A stretch of DNA of 64,000 nt, taken from positions 1-64,000 of the forward strand of contig JAJEDY010000058.1 of NCBI GenBank assembly GCA_022821275.1. Direction: 5' to 3'. A program made the translations under genes and the position numbers. This document shows, one piece after another, positions 46,770 through 55,903 of this stretch (its first letter is position 1; the number at the start of each line of letters is the position of its first letter). Below the pieces are notes generated by a model. The model saw only the letters and a program-made list of their open reading frames with translations, searched no databases and was not told where the DNA came from. The DNA is from Candidatus Latescibacterota bacterium (GTDB lineage Bacteria > Latescibacterota > UBA2968).

Positions 46770-47950
46770 AATGGACAGTTCATGAAGCGCCGGACTTTCG
46801 CTATCAATTTTTGGATAATGTGAAGACCACTGAGTTGCTACACGCGACACCAGAGACAGGCACCTTCAACCTCCACGGTTATCTCACATATTATAAAGGC
46901 GTCTTGTTTGCGTGCTGGGATAGCCAGGCGCGTGACGAAAACACCTCGGGTCAGCATGGCGTGTTCCGGTATTCAACCGATGATGGAGAGACATGGTCTG
47001 ATCTGAAATCTTTGTTTCCATCACTGGCCGACAATGTTCCCGCGTCTGAGACGGAACAACCCAATCCTTTTCAGACTTCACAAGGCTTTGTCAAAATCGC
47101 TGATCGACTCTACGTGGTTACCTGCGTTGACAAGGCATTGAACGAAAAAGTATATCGTTATAATGAGGTGTCGCGTATCCGGATCGGATTCCTTGCGCGT
47201 GAAGTGCGGGCAGACGGAACGCCTGGTGATATCTTCTGGCTGTCTGACACGGCGCCCGAGCCTGAGCCTGGTTATCCTGCATACCCGGCAGGCGATCCGG
47301 TGCTGGTCGCAAAGATCAATGCCTATTTCAAGGAGCCTGCCAATCTGTTGCAACTCCTCTTCAGGCCGAGAGAGCACCCGGACTCAGACGATGATCACCG
47401 CATGACTGAACCGACGCCACCCTGGCAACTCGACGATGGCACATGGGTGCGACTCTATCGTGATGCTGGCAGTATTCATGCAAAAAACCGTGCCGAATTA
47501 GAAGCTTCAAAAAGCCGACGCAACTACGCTGCCTTTTCGTTTGATGACGGAAAAACGTGGACCACGCCAACGTGGACCAGTTTTCCTGACTCCTGCGCGC
47601 GATCCAATGCCGGCAAACTGCCGGACGGTCAGGTCTATGTGATCAACAACATCCTGACGATGCCGCCCAGCAAAGGAGGCCGTTCGATGCTTGCCATCTC
47701 GCTGTCTCGAGACGGGCTCAATTTTGATCGAATGGCTGTTATTCAGTTCGTTGCGCCGCCCCAGCGGTATCAAGGCAAAGCAAAGAGATCAAATGGATTC
47801 CAATACCCACATTCGATCGTCGTAGGGGAGTACCTTTGGGTGATTTATTCGGTGAACAAGGAAGACATGGAAGTGGCCCGCATTCCGCTATCGGAACTCT
47901 ATAAGCTCGATCGATCATCGCACAGCCCCCGAGACCCTCAGCGACGCTAA
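46757..47950 (+). CDS. Sialidase-like BNR/Asp-box beta-propeller protein
   Basis: 397 residues from ATG 46757, preferred because acaaagga lies eight bases upstream; ATG 46739 in the same frame would add six residues, but its upstream sequence is the Gfo/Idh stub. Asp-box motifs STDDGETWSD (~residue 75) and SFDDGKTWTT (~260), and LSRDGLNFD (~315), mark a six-bladed sialidase fold. An Arg triad cannot be fixed by eye. No signal peptide. It is followed at 18 bases by a sulfatase. Confidence 0.75.
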   Translation: MPVVKWTVHEAPDFRYQFLDNVKTTELLHATPETGTFNLHGYLTYYKGVLFACWDSQARDENTSGQHGVFRYSTDDGETWSDLKSLFPSLADNVPASETEQPNPFQTSQGFVKIADRLYVVTCVDKALNEKVYRYNEVSRIRIGFLAREVRADGTPGDIFWLSDTAPEPEPGYPAYPAGDPVLVAKINAYFKEPANLLQLLFRPREHPDSDDDHRMTEPTPPWQLDDGTWVRLYRDAGSIHAKNRAELEASKSRRNYAAFSFDDGKTWTTPTWTSFPDSCARSNAGKLPDGQVYVINNILTMPPSKGGRSMLAISLSRDGLNFDRMAVIQFVAPPQRYQGKAKRSNGFQYPHSIVVGEYLWVIYSVNKEDMEVARIPLSELYKLDRSSHSPRDPQRR

Positions 47951-47968
47951 TTCATTTAAGGATATTTT

Positions 47969-49396
47969 ATGAACAATCGACGGCCAAACATATTGCTTAT
48001 CGTTTCAGAGGATCATGGTCTAAACCTGGGTTGTTATGGTGATCGAATCGCGAGGACACCAAATCTGGATCGGTTGGCCAGCGAAGGGATGCGATTTGAA
48101 AATGCTTATACCACGCAAGCGGTATGTAGCCCTGGTCGCGCAAGCATATTTACCGGACTGTATCCCCACCAGAATGGACAGATTGGACTTGCGACGCACT
48201 TTTATTCGATGTACGAAGACTTTCCAAATATCCCGAGCTTGTTAAAGCGCGAAGGGTATCGAACTGGACTTATTGGGAAACTTCATGTGAATCCCGAATC
48301 GGCATTCCCCTTTGATTTTAGATGGCGAGAATCAGAGCATATCAGTTTTCAGCATCGGGATGTTCAAAAGACGGCGGAGGTCGCCCGAGACTTTATGGGG
48401 GCATCTGATTTGCCGTTCTTTTTGATGATTGCGTACCCAGATGCGCATACCCCATTTTTGAGGCAAGAAGTGGGTGTTCCTGAGAAGCCTTTAAAAGCTG
48501 AAGAGGTTGAAACGCTTGCGTCTGTGGGCGTGGACTCTCTGCGTATTCGGCAGCAAACGGCAGACTATTATAACTGCCTGAGCCGACTGGATACAGGCGT
48601 TGGGATGGTGCTTTCACATCTGTCAGAGTTAGGGAAAGAAGATAATACCCTGGTGATCTTTACAACGGATCACGGTCCACAGATGTCCAGGGGTAAATTT
48701 ACGATTTATGAAAGTGCCATAAGAGAACCATTGATTGTTCGATGGCCAGGGGAATCAGCCGAAGGGCTGGTGCGAGACCAGTTGATTTCACATGTGGATG
48801 TGTTGCCTACAATACTTGATGCAGTCAATGTCGAGATTCCCGCACACGTTGTTGGAGAATCGCTTCTTCCTCTGGTGAGAGGTGAGGATATTGCCTGGCG
48901 AAAATACCTGTTTGCCGAATGGACCAGCGGTGCGCCGGTAACCTATTTCCCACAGCGATCCGTTCGGGATGATCGCTATAAGCTGATTGTCAATTTCTTG
49001 CAGAATCGGTCTAATCCCAGTGCTGTCGGATACGCGGATGGCAAATGGGAAACGGGCGCGCAAAGAGGGGAAATTGCGGCGTCTGATGAATGCGTAAGGA
49101 AGGCATACGCCTGTTACGAAAACCCGCCGTATGAGGAGTTGTATGATTTGGAAACAGATCCGAATGAGTTTGAAGATTTGTCGGCGAATCCAGAGCTAAA
49201 TGCGGTGAAAGACCGTTTGCGGAACCAGCTATATGCCTGGCAAGTGGATACGCAGGATGGGGTGCGGATTCCCGAGGTGTTAGAGCACCTGACTCAAGTG
49301 CACGATACGACGCTTGCTGCCCATTATCAACTTGGCCTGAGCAGGAGGTCAAGGGCACCCTATACCTGGGATTATCACGAATATTTGAGAGCGTAA
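47969..49396 (+). CDS. Type I sulfatase (heparan N-sulfatase/iduronate-sulfatase-like)
   Basis: 475 residues. SEDHG at 13-17 is the Glu-Asp variant of the metal site seen in N-sulfoglucosamine sulfohydrolases. CSPGR at 53-57 is the formylglycine motif (Cys53). LIGKLHVNP and TTDHGPQMSRGKFTIYE follow, and the tail ELYDLETDPNEFEDLS is normal. The opening PNILLIVSEDHG resembles sulfamidases, so N-sulfated sugars are a possible substrate. No signal peptide. A Gfo/Idh gene lies 53 bases downstream. Confidence 0.92.
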   Translation: MNNRRPNILLIVSEDHGLNLGCYGDRIARTPNLDRLASEGMRFENAYTTQAVCSPGRASIFTGLYPHQNGQIGLATHFYSMYEDFPNIPSLLKREGYRTGLIGKLHVNPESAFPFDFRWRESEHISFQHRDVQKTAEVARDFMGASDLPFFLMIAYPDAHTPFLRQEVGVPEKPLKAEEVETLASVGVDSLRIRQQTADYYNCLSRLDTGVGMVLSHLSELGKEDNTLVIFTTDHGPQMSRGKFTIYESAIREPLIVRWPGESAEGLVRDQLISHVDVLPTILDAVNVEIPAHVVGESLLPLVRGEDIAWRKYLFAEWTSGAPVTYFPQRSVRDDRYKLIVNFLQNRSNPSAVGYADGKWETGAQRGEIAASDECVRKAYACYENPPYEELYDLETDPNEFEDLSANPELNAVKDRLRNQLYAWQVDTQDGVRIPEVLEHLTQVHDTTLAAHYQLGLSRRSRAPYTWDYHEYLRA

Positions 49397-49449
49397 AAGG
49401 CTAAATCCCCTCTGTGTCTCCTCCTTATCATTTTCCACGGAGCTTTTCT

Positions 49450-50502
49450 ATGCAAACTTATAACGTTGGTGTTATCGGCTGTGGCAGGATTGCGAGTTTA
49501 CTGGAGCAGGAAACACATCGCGGAACGCCGAACACTCATGCGGGTTGTTACGATCACTGTGATCGAACCCGTATTGTCGCAACAGCAGATCGGGACGATG
49601 AACGCCGACAGAGTTTTGGAGGCAAATGGGATGTTCCGGGTCTGTACACAGATTGGCAGGAAATGCTGGATACTGAGAAGCTGGATATCGTGAGTGTTTG
49701 CACCTATCCCATTCCGCATCGAGATATCGTTGTTGCCGCGGCTCAGTCAGGGGTAAAAGCCATATTCTGTGAGAAGGCGATGGCGACTACGTTGCGAGAG
49801 GCAGATGAAATGATTGATGCTTGCCGGAAAAACAATGTAAAGCTGAGCATTAACCACACGCGCCGATGGGATTGGCAATTTCGCAAAATTAAGGAGCTAA
49901 TTGATCAGGAGGTCATCGGTTCTCTCCAGGCGATAACGCTCCAGTACAGCGCCGGGCTTGCCAACAACGGAACCCACTATTTTGACATGCTGCGCTTCTT
50001 TGCAGGCGATGTCGCGTGGGCAACCGGTCACCTATTAGATCCGGATGCGCTGGATCCCCGCGGCGCCGGGTACTTTCAGTTTCAGAATGGCGTACAATGC
50101 ATCGTGAATGGATCTACCGGAGGGAGAGCCCAGCACCTATTTGAATTGTTGGGATCCAGGGGACGGATAACGGTGGACAATACACGGCCACGACAGTTCA
50201 AGCTCTTCGTTGGTAATAAAGAGGAAAAATTCCCCGAAATACCCGAGGAACACAAACTGAATACAACGGACAGGGGCCGATGTGTGATCCCGTTGTCAGT
50301 AGAGGAGATCGTAGAAAGCCTCGACCGCGATCGGGATACAATATCCACTGGAGAAGATGGACGAGCCGCGCTGGAAATGGTGCTTTCCCTTCACGAATCG
50401 GAGCGGTTGGGCAACGCCCGGGTGGATTTCCCTATGACAAATCTGGATCTCCAGGTTCTGGTGAGAAACGAAGAGTTCATCAGCAGCGCTGTACCGCAAT
50501 AA
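49450..50502 (+). CDS. Gfo/Idh/MocA family oxidoreductase
   Basis: 350 residues from ATG 49450, with acggagc upstream; the open frame to 49414 is leader. VGVIGCGRIAS is the NAD(P)-binding motif, CEKAMATTLREADEM corresponds to the family EKP motif with Ala in place of Pro, and SINHTRRWDWQF the central helix. The family oxidises or reduces sugar hydroxyls, including 3-keto chemistry with ThuA-like proteins. Its N-terminal segment recurs as the stub at 46680, so a second copy was lost ~2.7 kb upstream. Confidence 0.92.
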   Translation: MQTYNVGVIGCGRIASLLEQETHRGTPNTHAGCYDHCDRTRIVATADRDDERRQSFGGKWDVPGLYTDWQEMLDTEKLDIVSVCTYPIPHRDIVVAAAQSGVKAIFCEKAMATTLREADEMIDACRKNNVKLSINHTRRWDWQFRKIKELIDQEVIGSLQAITLQYSAGLANNGTHYFDMLRFFAGDVAWATGHLLDPDALDPRGAGYFQFQNGVQCIVNGSTGGRAQHLFELLGSRGRITVDNTRPRQFKLFVGNKEEKFPEIPEEHKLNTTDRGRCVIPLSVEEIVESLDRDRDTISTGEDGRAALEMVLSLHESERLGNARVDFPMTNLDLQVLVRNEEFISSAVPQ

Positions 50503-50551
50503 TCGAGGATCAGTCCCCTACCCCATCGATCAACGCTTTCATAATCGAATC

Positions 50552-51799
50552 TCAGGGAGATGGGCAGTAATCCAGGGTGTCTGATACGGGTAGGCCGAGG
50601 TGATCGGGAACCGGGAGATCTGCTGGCTTTGGGTCAGGAGAATCCAATGGGCAATCGGAGTACGCAATGCGCTGGGTTCTGTAGAATCCGCCTCTCGGGT
50701 TGATGTACTCCCACACGATTTCACCTTCCCAGGTCACTTCGAAGATCCGTCCCTTGTCCGTGTCCAGACTTAGCGTGTTCCCATTCGGAAGGCGCTGTAC
50801 ACCGCCGGTAACAATGCTCAGGAATATGCTGGCCTGAGGCCCCGCAGCATATTCCCATACGACTTCTCCACTCACGGGATTGATTTCTACAAGCCGGGTG
50901 TAGAATCGGTTAACCGGAGGATAGCCCGTACCGCCTCCATTGTCGTAGATCAGAATATTTCCGTTGTGCAGCATTTTGGGATCGTGTGGACCTACCAGGT
51001 ATTGATTCTGTCTTTCGGTCCCGTTCAACCACATGGCTTCCATCTGGTCCAAATAGCCCCACTTCCAGACGATGTTCCCGGTCGATTTCTCGATGATGAA
51101 TATCTGATTTCCATTTCTGGAACAACTGAGAATATTTCCCGGCTTGAATCTCGTATCGCCCCGATCATATAAGGGATTGTCGGGAAGTGTGTGAAGCGTA
51201 TTCAGATGGAGCCAGTCCCCTTCCTGTCTGGGCTGTTGCCCCCCGCCAGTTTCAAATATGATCTGCTTCGCACGATCGCTGAATCCGAATTCTTCCAGAT
51301 GGTGGTGACCCCACCATTCCCAGACGATCTCGCCCTCCGAAGTTATTTCCATGATGTGATCGTCTTTAAGTGTGACGCGCGATACCTGAGGAGCATCGAC
51401 GCGATCCGCGACCATAGCGAGATAAGTGTGTTCAGAAGTTTTCTGGATATCGTGATGGAAACCCGTTGGTCGCGCATCCACGCGGAAGTCCGAGGACAGA
51501 GACCAGACAATATTTCCATCCCAGTCCTGTTCTGTGATGGAAGCCCCATTGCTGATATAGTGGCCGTTTGCGACGCGTTCAAATAGCTGAGAACCGCGCT
51601 GTGTCGCCGGGTTTCCGTAGAACTCGTGAACCACCTGACCCTTCATGTCTATCAAATGCCATCGATCAACTTGCTGGGCAGAGATACCGCGCACGGGATC
51701 CCAGGGACCTCGCCCGTGAACGAGCGTGTACCCGTTGTAACATCGGTCGGGATGATAGACGGTAACGCCGGTTGGCCAGTCTATAACAGAACGATTCAT
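50552..51799 (-). CDS. Arylsulfotransferase (ASST)-like beta-propeller protein
   Basis: 415 residues with repeated blades EGEIVWEWWGHHHLEEF, TGNIVWKWGYLDQMEA, SGEVVWEYAAGPQ and EGEIVWEYINPRG, and LPNGNTLSLDTDKGRIFEV. This is the pattern of the arylsulfotransferase/ASST-like family, in which a His becomes sulfated and sulfate is passed between phenols. The exact catalytic His is not certain here, and there is no signal peptide, unlike periplasmic ASST. Its ribosome-binding site (aaggaa, 51805-51810) abuts the left end of the second TnpB element. Confidence 0.75.
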   Translation of the reverse strand: MNRSVIDWPTGVTVYHPDRCYNGYTLVHGRGPWDPVRGISAQQVDRWHLIDMKGQVVHEFYGNPATQRGSQLFERVANGHYISNGASITEQDWDGNIVWSLSSDFRVDARPTGFHHDIQKTSEHTYLAMVADRVDAPQVSRVTLKDDHIMEITSEGEIVWEWWGHHHLEEFGFSDRAKQIIFETGGGQQPRQEGDWLHLNTLHTLPDNPLYDRGDTRFKPGNILSCSRNGNQIFIIEKSTGNIVWKWGYLDQMEAMWLNGTERQNQYLVGPHDPKMLHNGNILIYDNGGGTGYPPVNRFYTRLVEINPVSGEVVWEYAAGPQASIFLSIVTGGVQRLPNGNTLSLDTDKGRIFEVTWEGEIVWEYINPRGGFYRTQRIAYSDCPLDSPDPKPADLPVPDHLGLPVSDTLDYCPSP

Positions 51800-51987
51800 T
51801 TCAATTCCTTTTATCAGAAATGCGCGTAAAACCCAACAGATTTAGCGTTGGGTCGCATATGGCGAAGCGCATAGAATTTATGGGGCGGCTTTAGCCTATG
51901 GGATAGTCCTCAAGGGACTATCGGCGGCTGTGGAGCGGTGTACAAGTGCGCCAGCACTTCATCAACAAAACTCATTCCATATTACAC

Positions 51988-52016
51988 TTGACAAAAACAA
52001 TACATAAGTATATATT
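51988..52016 (+). promoter_or_regulatory. tnpB: Consensus-like promoter of tnpB copy 2, implying a leaderless mRNA
   Basis: TTGACA (51988-51993), 17 bases, TATATT (52011-52016). The tnpB ATG is at 52023, where transcription would be expected to begin, and no Shine-Dalgarno sequence fits. The transcript is therefore probably leaderless. Confidence 0.6.
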
Positions 52017-52022
52017 TTTATT

Positions 52023-53145
52023 ATGGTTAAGTCATTCAAATACAGATTGCGCCCAACCAAAAAACAAGAACAAATCTTGCTGGCGCATATTGACCAATGT
52101 CGTATTCTCTATAATCAACTACTCTGTGCGAGAATACAAGCATGGAAAAATGAGAATAAGTCTCTCTCTGAATATGACCAGACCAAAACAATACCATTGT
52201 TAAAACAACAACACGCCGCTTTCAAGCAAGTATATAGTCAAGTGTTGCAACAAGTATCACAGAGAGTAGATTTGGCATTCAAAGGATTCTTTCGGCGTCT
52301 CAAAGATAAGCCAAAGACAGGCGAGAAAGCTGGATTTCCCAGATACAAGAATGAGAATCGCTATGATTCTATCACCTATCCTCAGTTTGCCAATGGATGT
52401 CGATTGGACAACAAGGGCTTGCGATTGGGCAGTATTGGTTGCATTCGCATTGTCCAGCACAGGCCTTGAGGGTATCCCTAAGTCTTGCACAATCACGCGC
52501 ACAGCAACAGGCAAATGGTTTGTATCTATCTCTTGCGATATTGGCGAAAACGATAAGAAACCAAACGCTGGCTCTGCTGTTGGCATTGACGTGGGTCTCA
52601 ATTCCTTTGCTGTAACCAGTGACGGCGAGAAAATAGAGAATCAGAGATTCTTTCGCAAAGAGGAAAAGGCTCTTGCCAAAGCACAGCGCAAATGGGACGC
52701 GGTGAAAAAAAGCTCCAAGACCGACCCCACAAGAGAAAAGCGTCGTAAAGTCACTGGTAGAGTGCATGAGCGTATCAGTAATAAACGACATAACTTTGCT
52801 CATCAAGAATCAAGAAAAATGGTCAATCGTCACGATTTCATAGCCGTCGAGAAATTGGACGTTCAAAAGATGCAAAAGAACAGACGATTGGCTAAATCAA
52901 TAGCAGACGTAGCATGGTCCCTGTTTCGGCACTGTCTCAAATACAAAGCGGAAGAAGCTGGTATTGGATTCAAGGCCGTCAAGCCTGAATATACGTCACA
53001 AGATTGCTCAGCATGCGGACATAGAGAAAAAAAGACACTCTCAGATCGTGTGCATCATTGCAAGGCGTGTGGCTATAAGACGGACAGAGACCACAATGCT
53101 GCGATAAACATATTGACGTTGGGGCTACAACGTCAGGCGGATTGA
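52023..53145 (+). pseudogene. tnpB: tnpB copy 2, split by a frameshift
   Basis: The first frame (52023-52469) encodes the N-terminal domain and ends at VQHRP-stop. The second frame continues with EGIPKSCTITRTATGKW to the end at 53145. Against copy 1, which reads QHRPLEGMPKSC without a break, copy 2 lacks two bases near 52466. The second part keeps the RuvC-like residues (GIDVGLNSFA, AVEKLDVQKM, TDRDHNAAINI) and the zinc ribbon (CSACG...CKAC). At the break the codons are cct tga, so a +1 slip would restore the frame with one residue fewer than copy 1. Decay is the simpler reading. The protein is diverged from copy 1, so neither is a recent copy of the other. Confidence 0.85.
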
Positions 53146-53186
53146 CTGCCAAGAAGCCCAACTGCTCTACCGTTGGGAGTAGTCAC
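53030..53186 (+). ncRNA. Candidate omega (reRNA) guide RNA at the TnpB 3' end, copy 2
   Basis: Same arrangement as in copy 1: the last part of tnpB, a CCCAAC...GTTGGG stem-loop and the block GGGAGTAGTCAC. The inferred guide begins GTCAGACTAACATAGG outside the element. The 5' limit is a guess and expression is unproven. Confidence 0.4.
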
Positions 53187-53189
53187 GTC

Positions 53190-53282
53190 AGACTAACATA
53201 GGTCCCCTGGATACAACTCACCTCGCCAGGCTCATGTCCCCAGTAAATGAAGAAGAGACGACCGGGCTCATACTCGATAGTC
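53190..53282 (-). pseudogene. Possible C-terminal stub of a beta-propeller glycan gene
   Basis: On the minus strand the frame reads TIEYEPGRLFFIYWGHEPGE and then CIQGTYVSLT and a stop, ending just before the IS right end. The strand-turn-strand pattern resembles the last blade of a glycosidase or sialidase propeller. There is no start. It may be the tail of a gene cut by the IS insertion or by the rearrangement that placed the sulfatase here. Confidence 0.3.
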
Positions 53283-53290
53283 GCCGCTCG

Positions 53291-54697
53291 CTATACAAGA
53301 TTGTTCCGTTCTGCCCAGATTCGAATGGCCTCGGAACCCGGGTATTCAGCATCCAATCCGAGTTGCTCAATCTGTTTATTGCCGTGCCACGCCTGCCAAT
53401 CGCCTACTTCCCTGCCGACATCGCGCCAGGAATCGCCCGCTTTTTTCATCGCATCTACAAGAAGCCCATCCAGTTCCGACACGACCGCGCCATTCTCTTC
53501 GACCAGGTTGTTCTGTTCGTAGGGATCGTTTTCAAGATCGAAACACACCCATGGTCCTTCCTCCATTCGCGCGTAATTGTACTTCGCTGTGCGAATCCCG
53601 CGCCAGCCGGGCCACGGAATGAAGCTGTGGTGCATCGCCATATAGGCGTACTCTTGCTGGTGCCCATTGGAATCGCTGCCGAGGATGACGCCGGACAGGT
53701 CGGCCCCGTCCAACCCCGATGGCACATTGATCCCTGCGAGTCCACATAGCGTGGGAAAAATGTCTGGCGTGCCAAACGGCATGTCCAGTGTGGCGTTGGC
53801 TTCAATCTTGCCTGGCCATCGAATCAGAAAAGGAACCTGGGTGGATTCGCGATGAGGCCATCGTTTGCCTCGCCAGCCCTGGCTGTTTAGCATTTCACCG
53901 TGATCCGAGGTGTACACCACAATGGTGTTTTCCGCCTGGCCACTGTCTTGCAGGGCCTGCATCAAGCGTTCCCACTCAGTATCCAGGCCCGTTACGAGAC
54001 CGTAATAATGGGCATAATGGTCCTGAAAACGATTGAGCGTCTCTGCATCTAAGGTCTTCACATTGGGATGAAACTTCAGGTCCCGTCCCCGATATTTTTC
54101 GAGATATACCTCTGGAGATACCAGTGGGGGATGAGGGGGATACCATGAAAGAAACAGGCACCAGGGCGCCCCACCATCCTGTCCTCGAATGAATTCAATG
54201 GCCCTGTTGGCCTCGATCTGCGGCTTGTCGAACCCTTTTCCAACCACAGTCTCAGTGCTGTTCACCGCATAGTTTCGATTGGGACTCGCGTGACTCGATA
54301 CCAGAGGTACAAACCATTCATCGTCGAATCCCAGACGCATCGGATGACCCGAATCGAGTTGTACATCTCCTAAATGCCATTTGCCGATATAACCACAGCG
54401 GTACCCTGCGTTTTTGAAAGCCTTGCCGATGTGGGCATATTCACTTAGATCCGGATGATACCCGTTGGTCGTTATCCCCATGCGATGGCCGTGTAATCCC
54501 GTCATCAATATGGCCCTGTAGGGGCAACAAAGCGGGGTCGTTGACACGGCACTTTCCAATTTCATTCCCTGCCTGGCGAATGCGTCGAAGTGCGGTGTCT
54601 CCAGATCTTCATCGCCGTAGTAGCAACCCATTGCCGATGCACGCTGCTGGTCGGAAAACACAAATAGGATATTGGGCTGTTGATCTGGTTGTGGCAT
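53291..54697 (-). CDS. Type I sulfatase
   Basis: 468 residues. FSDQQRASAMGCYY at 14-27 carries the Asp-Gln metal site. CCPYR at 57-61 is the formylglycine motif (Cys57). GYIGKWHLGD and YTSDHGEMLNSQGW follow. CFDLENDPYEQNNLVEE is the tail. No signal peptide. The gaggagagacgtcc-type leader is on the minus strand upstream of ATG 54697. It is the last gene of the minus-strand run that begins with the enolase-type dehydratase upstream. Confidence 0.92.
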   Translation of the reverse strand: MPQPDQQPNILFVFSDQQRASAMGCYYGDEDLETPHFDAFARQGMKLESAVSTTPLCCPYRAILMTGLHGHRMGITTNGYHPDLSEYAHIGKAFKNAGYRCGYIGKWHLGDVQLDSGHPMRLGFDDEWFVPLVSSHASPNRNYAVNSTETVVGKGFDKPQIEANRAIEFIRGQDGGAPWCLFLSWYPPHPPLVSPEVYLEKYRGRDLKFHPNVKTLDAETLNRFQDHYAHYYGLVTGLDTEWERLMQALQDSGQAENTIVVYTSDHGEMLNSQGWRGKRWPHRESTQVPFLIRWPGKIEANATLDMPFGTPDIFPTLCGLAGINVPSGLDGADLSGVILGSDSNGHQQEYAYMAMHHSFIPWPGWRGIRTAKYNYARMEEGPWVCFDLENDPYEQNNLVEENGAVVSELDGLLVDAMKKAGDSWRDVGREVGDWQAWHGNKQIEQLGLDAEYPGSEAIRIWAERNNLV

Positions 54698-54727
54698 GGA
54701 CGTCTCTCCTATACTCGGTGCTGATGA

Positions 54728-55882
54728 TTAGACCCACTTTGTATCTTGCAATGATGCGACCGTACCAGGACGGGGCCGCCAAATGTTTGCGTCGTCGCGC
54801 CAGGGGTTTGCCTTCAGCCACGCTTCGTTCATGACCACGCCCAGCCCAGTGCCAGAAGGAATCGGCAGAAAGCCATTCTTCTGAACCGGAAAGTCGCCCG
54901 TGCAAGCGTCCTGAAACCACGGGCTGATTCCGCCTTCCTGAATCATAAAATTCGGGGTGCAGGCGTCGAGATGCAAAGACGCGATCGTGCAAAGCGGACC
55001 GTAGGGGTTGTGCGGTTGGAAACCGACATAATGGGCTTCTGCCATCGCTGCGATCTTCTTCAATTCCAATATGCCGCCACCCTGAACGATATCCGGTTGA
55101 ATCATCTTCACAATTTGCCGGCTCAGCAAGTCGGTATAGCCCCACTTGGTGTAAAGCCGCTCGCCTGTCGCCAGTGGAATGCTCACGGCCTCGGCAACCC
55201 GTTGCATCGCGTCGAGGTTCTCTGGCGGAACGGGTTCTTCGTACACAAAGGGACGATACTCGGCCATCGCATTGCCGATGCGAATGGCGTCTGCCGGGGC
55301 AAGCCGTCCATGCACCTCCACGAGCAACTCAACGTCGTCGCCCACCGCCTTGCGAACAGCTTCGAGTTTTTGTATCGCTACGCGTTCGGCTTCTGCCGGA
55401 ATAAACAGCCCGCAATGGTCAAACGGGTCCCCCTTGAGCGCCGTCAATCCATTCGCTGTGTTATTTAGCGCGGTTTCGGCGGCGGCTTCGGGTGTAGGCC
55501 CATCCCACCTGCCATAGCACCAGATCCGATCTCTCATCTTACCACCCAGCATTTCGTATATGGGCAGTCCCACGGCCTGGCCTTTGATGTCCCACAGGGC
55601 GATTTCTATGCCGCTTATAGCCGACATCTGCACGACACCGCCCCGCACAAAAAAGTGATGGTAGAGCGTTTGCCAGTGTTTCTCGATCTGCCAGGGGTCT
55701 TCGCCCACCAGCACCTGGCCGACCTCGTCGATCTGAGTTGCAACGCTAAGCGGACCGGCGGTCGCCTCACCCCAGCCCGTGATGCCTTCATCGGTTTCAA
55801 TCTTCACAAACATGTAGTTGCGTGGCGGACGGCCTTGCGGCGAAGATGATGCGGGGACTGCTCTTACCGATGTAATCTTCAA
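54728..55882 (-). CDS. Enolase-superfamily dehydratase (galactonate-dehydratase-like)
   Basis: 384 residues. ALWDIKGQAVGLPIYEMLGG is the conserved capping/barrel junction. VEVHGR, YEEPVPPENLD and ATGERLY supply metal ligands, and GFQPHNPYGPL supplies the catalytic His of galactonate/mannonate-type dehydratases. It would dehydrate an aldonic acid to a 2-keto-3-deoxy acid. It is a different subgroup from the member at 36351. A gaaggaggaat leader precedes ATG. It lies between a sulfatase downstream and a SnoaL-like gene upstream on the same strand. Confidence 0.9.
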   Translation of the reverse strand: MKITSVRAVPASSSPQGRPPRNYMFVKIETDEGITGWGEATAGPLSVATQIDEVGQVLVGEDPWQIEKHWQTLYHHFFVRGGVVQMSAISGIEIALWDIKGQAVGLPIYEMLGGKMRDRIWCYGRWDGPTPEAAAETALNNTANGLTALKGDPFDHCGLFIPAEAERVAIQKLEAVRKAVGDDVELLVEVHGRLAPADAIRIGNAMAEYRPFVYEEPVPPENLDAMQRVAEAVSIPLATGERLYTKWGYTDLLSRQIVKMIQPDIVQGGGILELKKIAAMAEAHYVGFQPHNPYGPLCTIASLHLDACTPNFMIQEGGISPWFQDACTGDFPVQKNGFLPIPSGTGLGVVMNEAWLKANPWRDDANIWRPRPGTVASLQDTKWV

Positions 55883-55903
55883 GATATTCCTCCTTCTATA
55901 GTG

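Larger units (their letters stand above)
51811..53186 (+). mobile_element. TnpB-only IS200/IS605-type element, copy 2
   Basis: Left-end stem-loop CCCAAC...GTTGGG at 51832-51852 with a ttta-type loop, preceded by CGTAAAA as in copy 1. Right-end stem-loop CCCAAC...GTTGGG at 53157-53177, followed by the shared AGTAGTCAC. TTATCAGA at 51811-51818 marks the left edge by comparison with copy 1. It carries one frameshifted tnpB and no tnpA. The left edge is 11 bases from the start codon of the minus-strand arylsulfotransferase-like gene. Confidence 0.8.
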
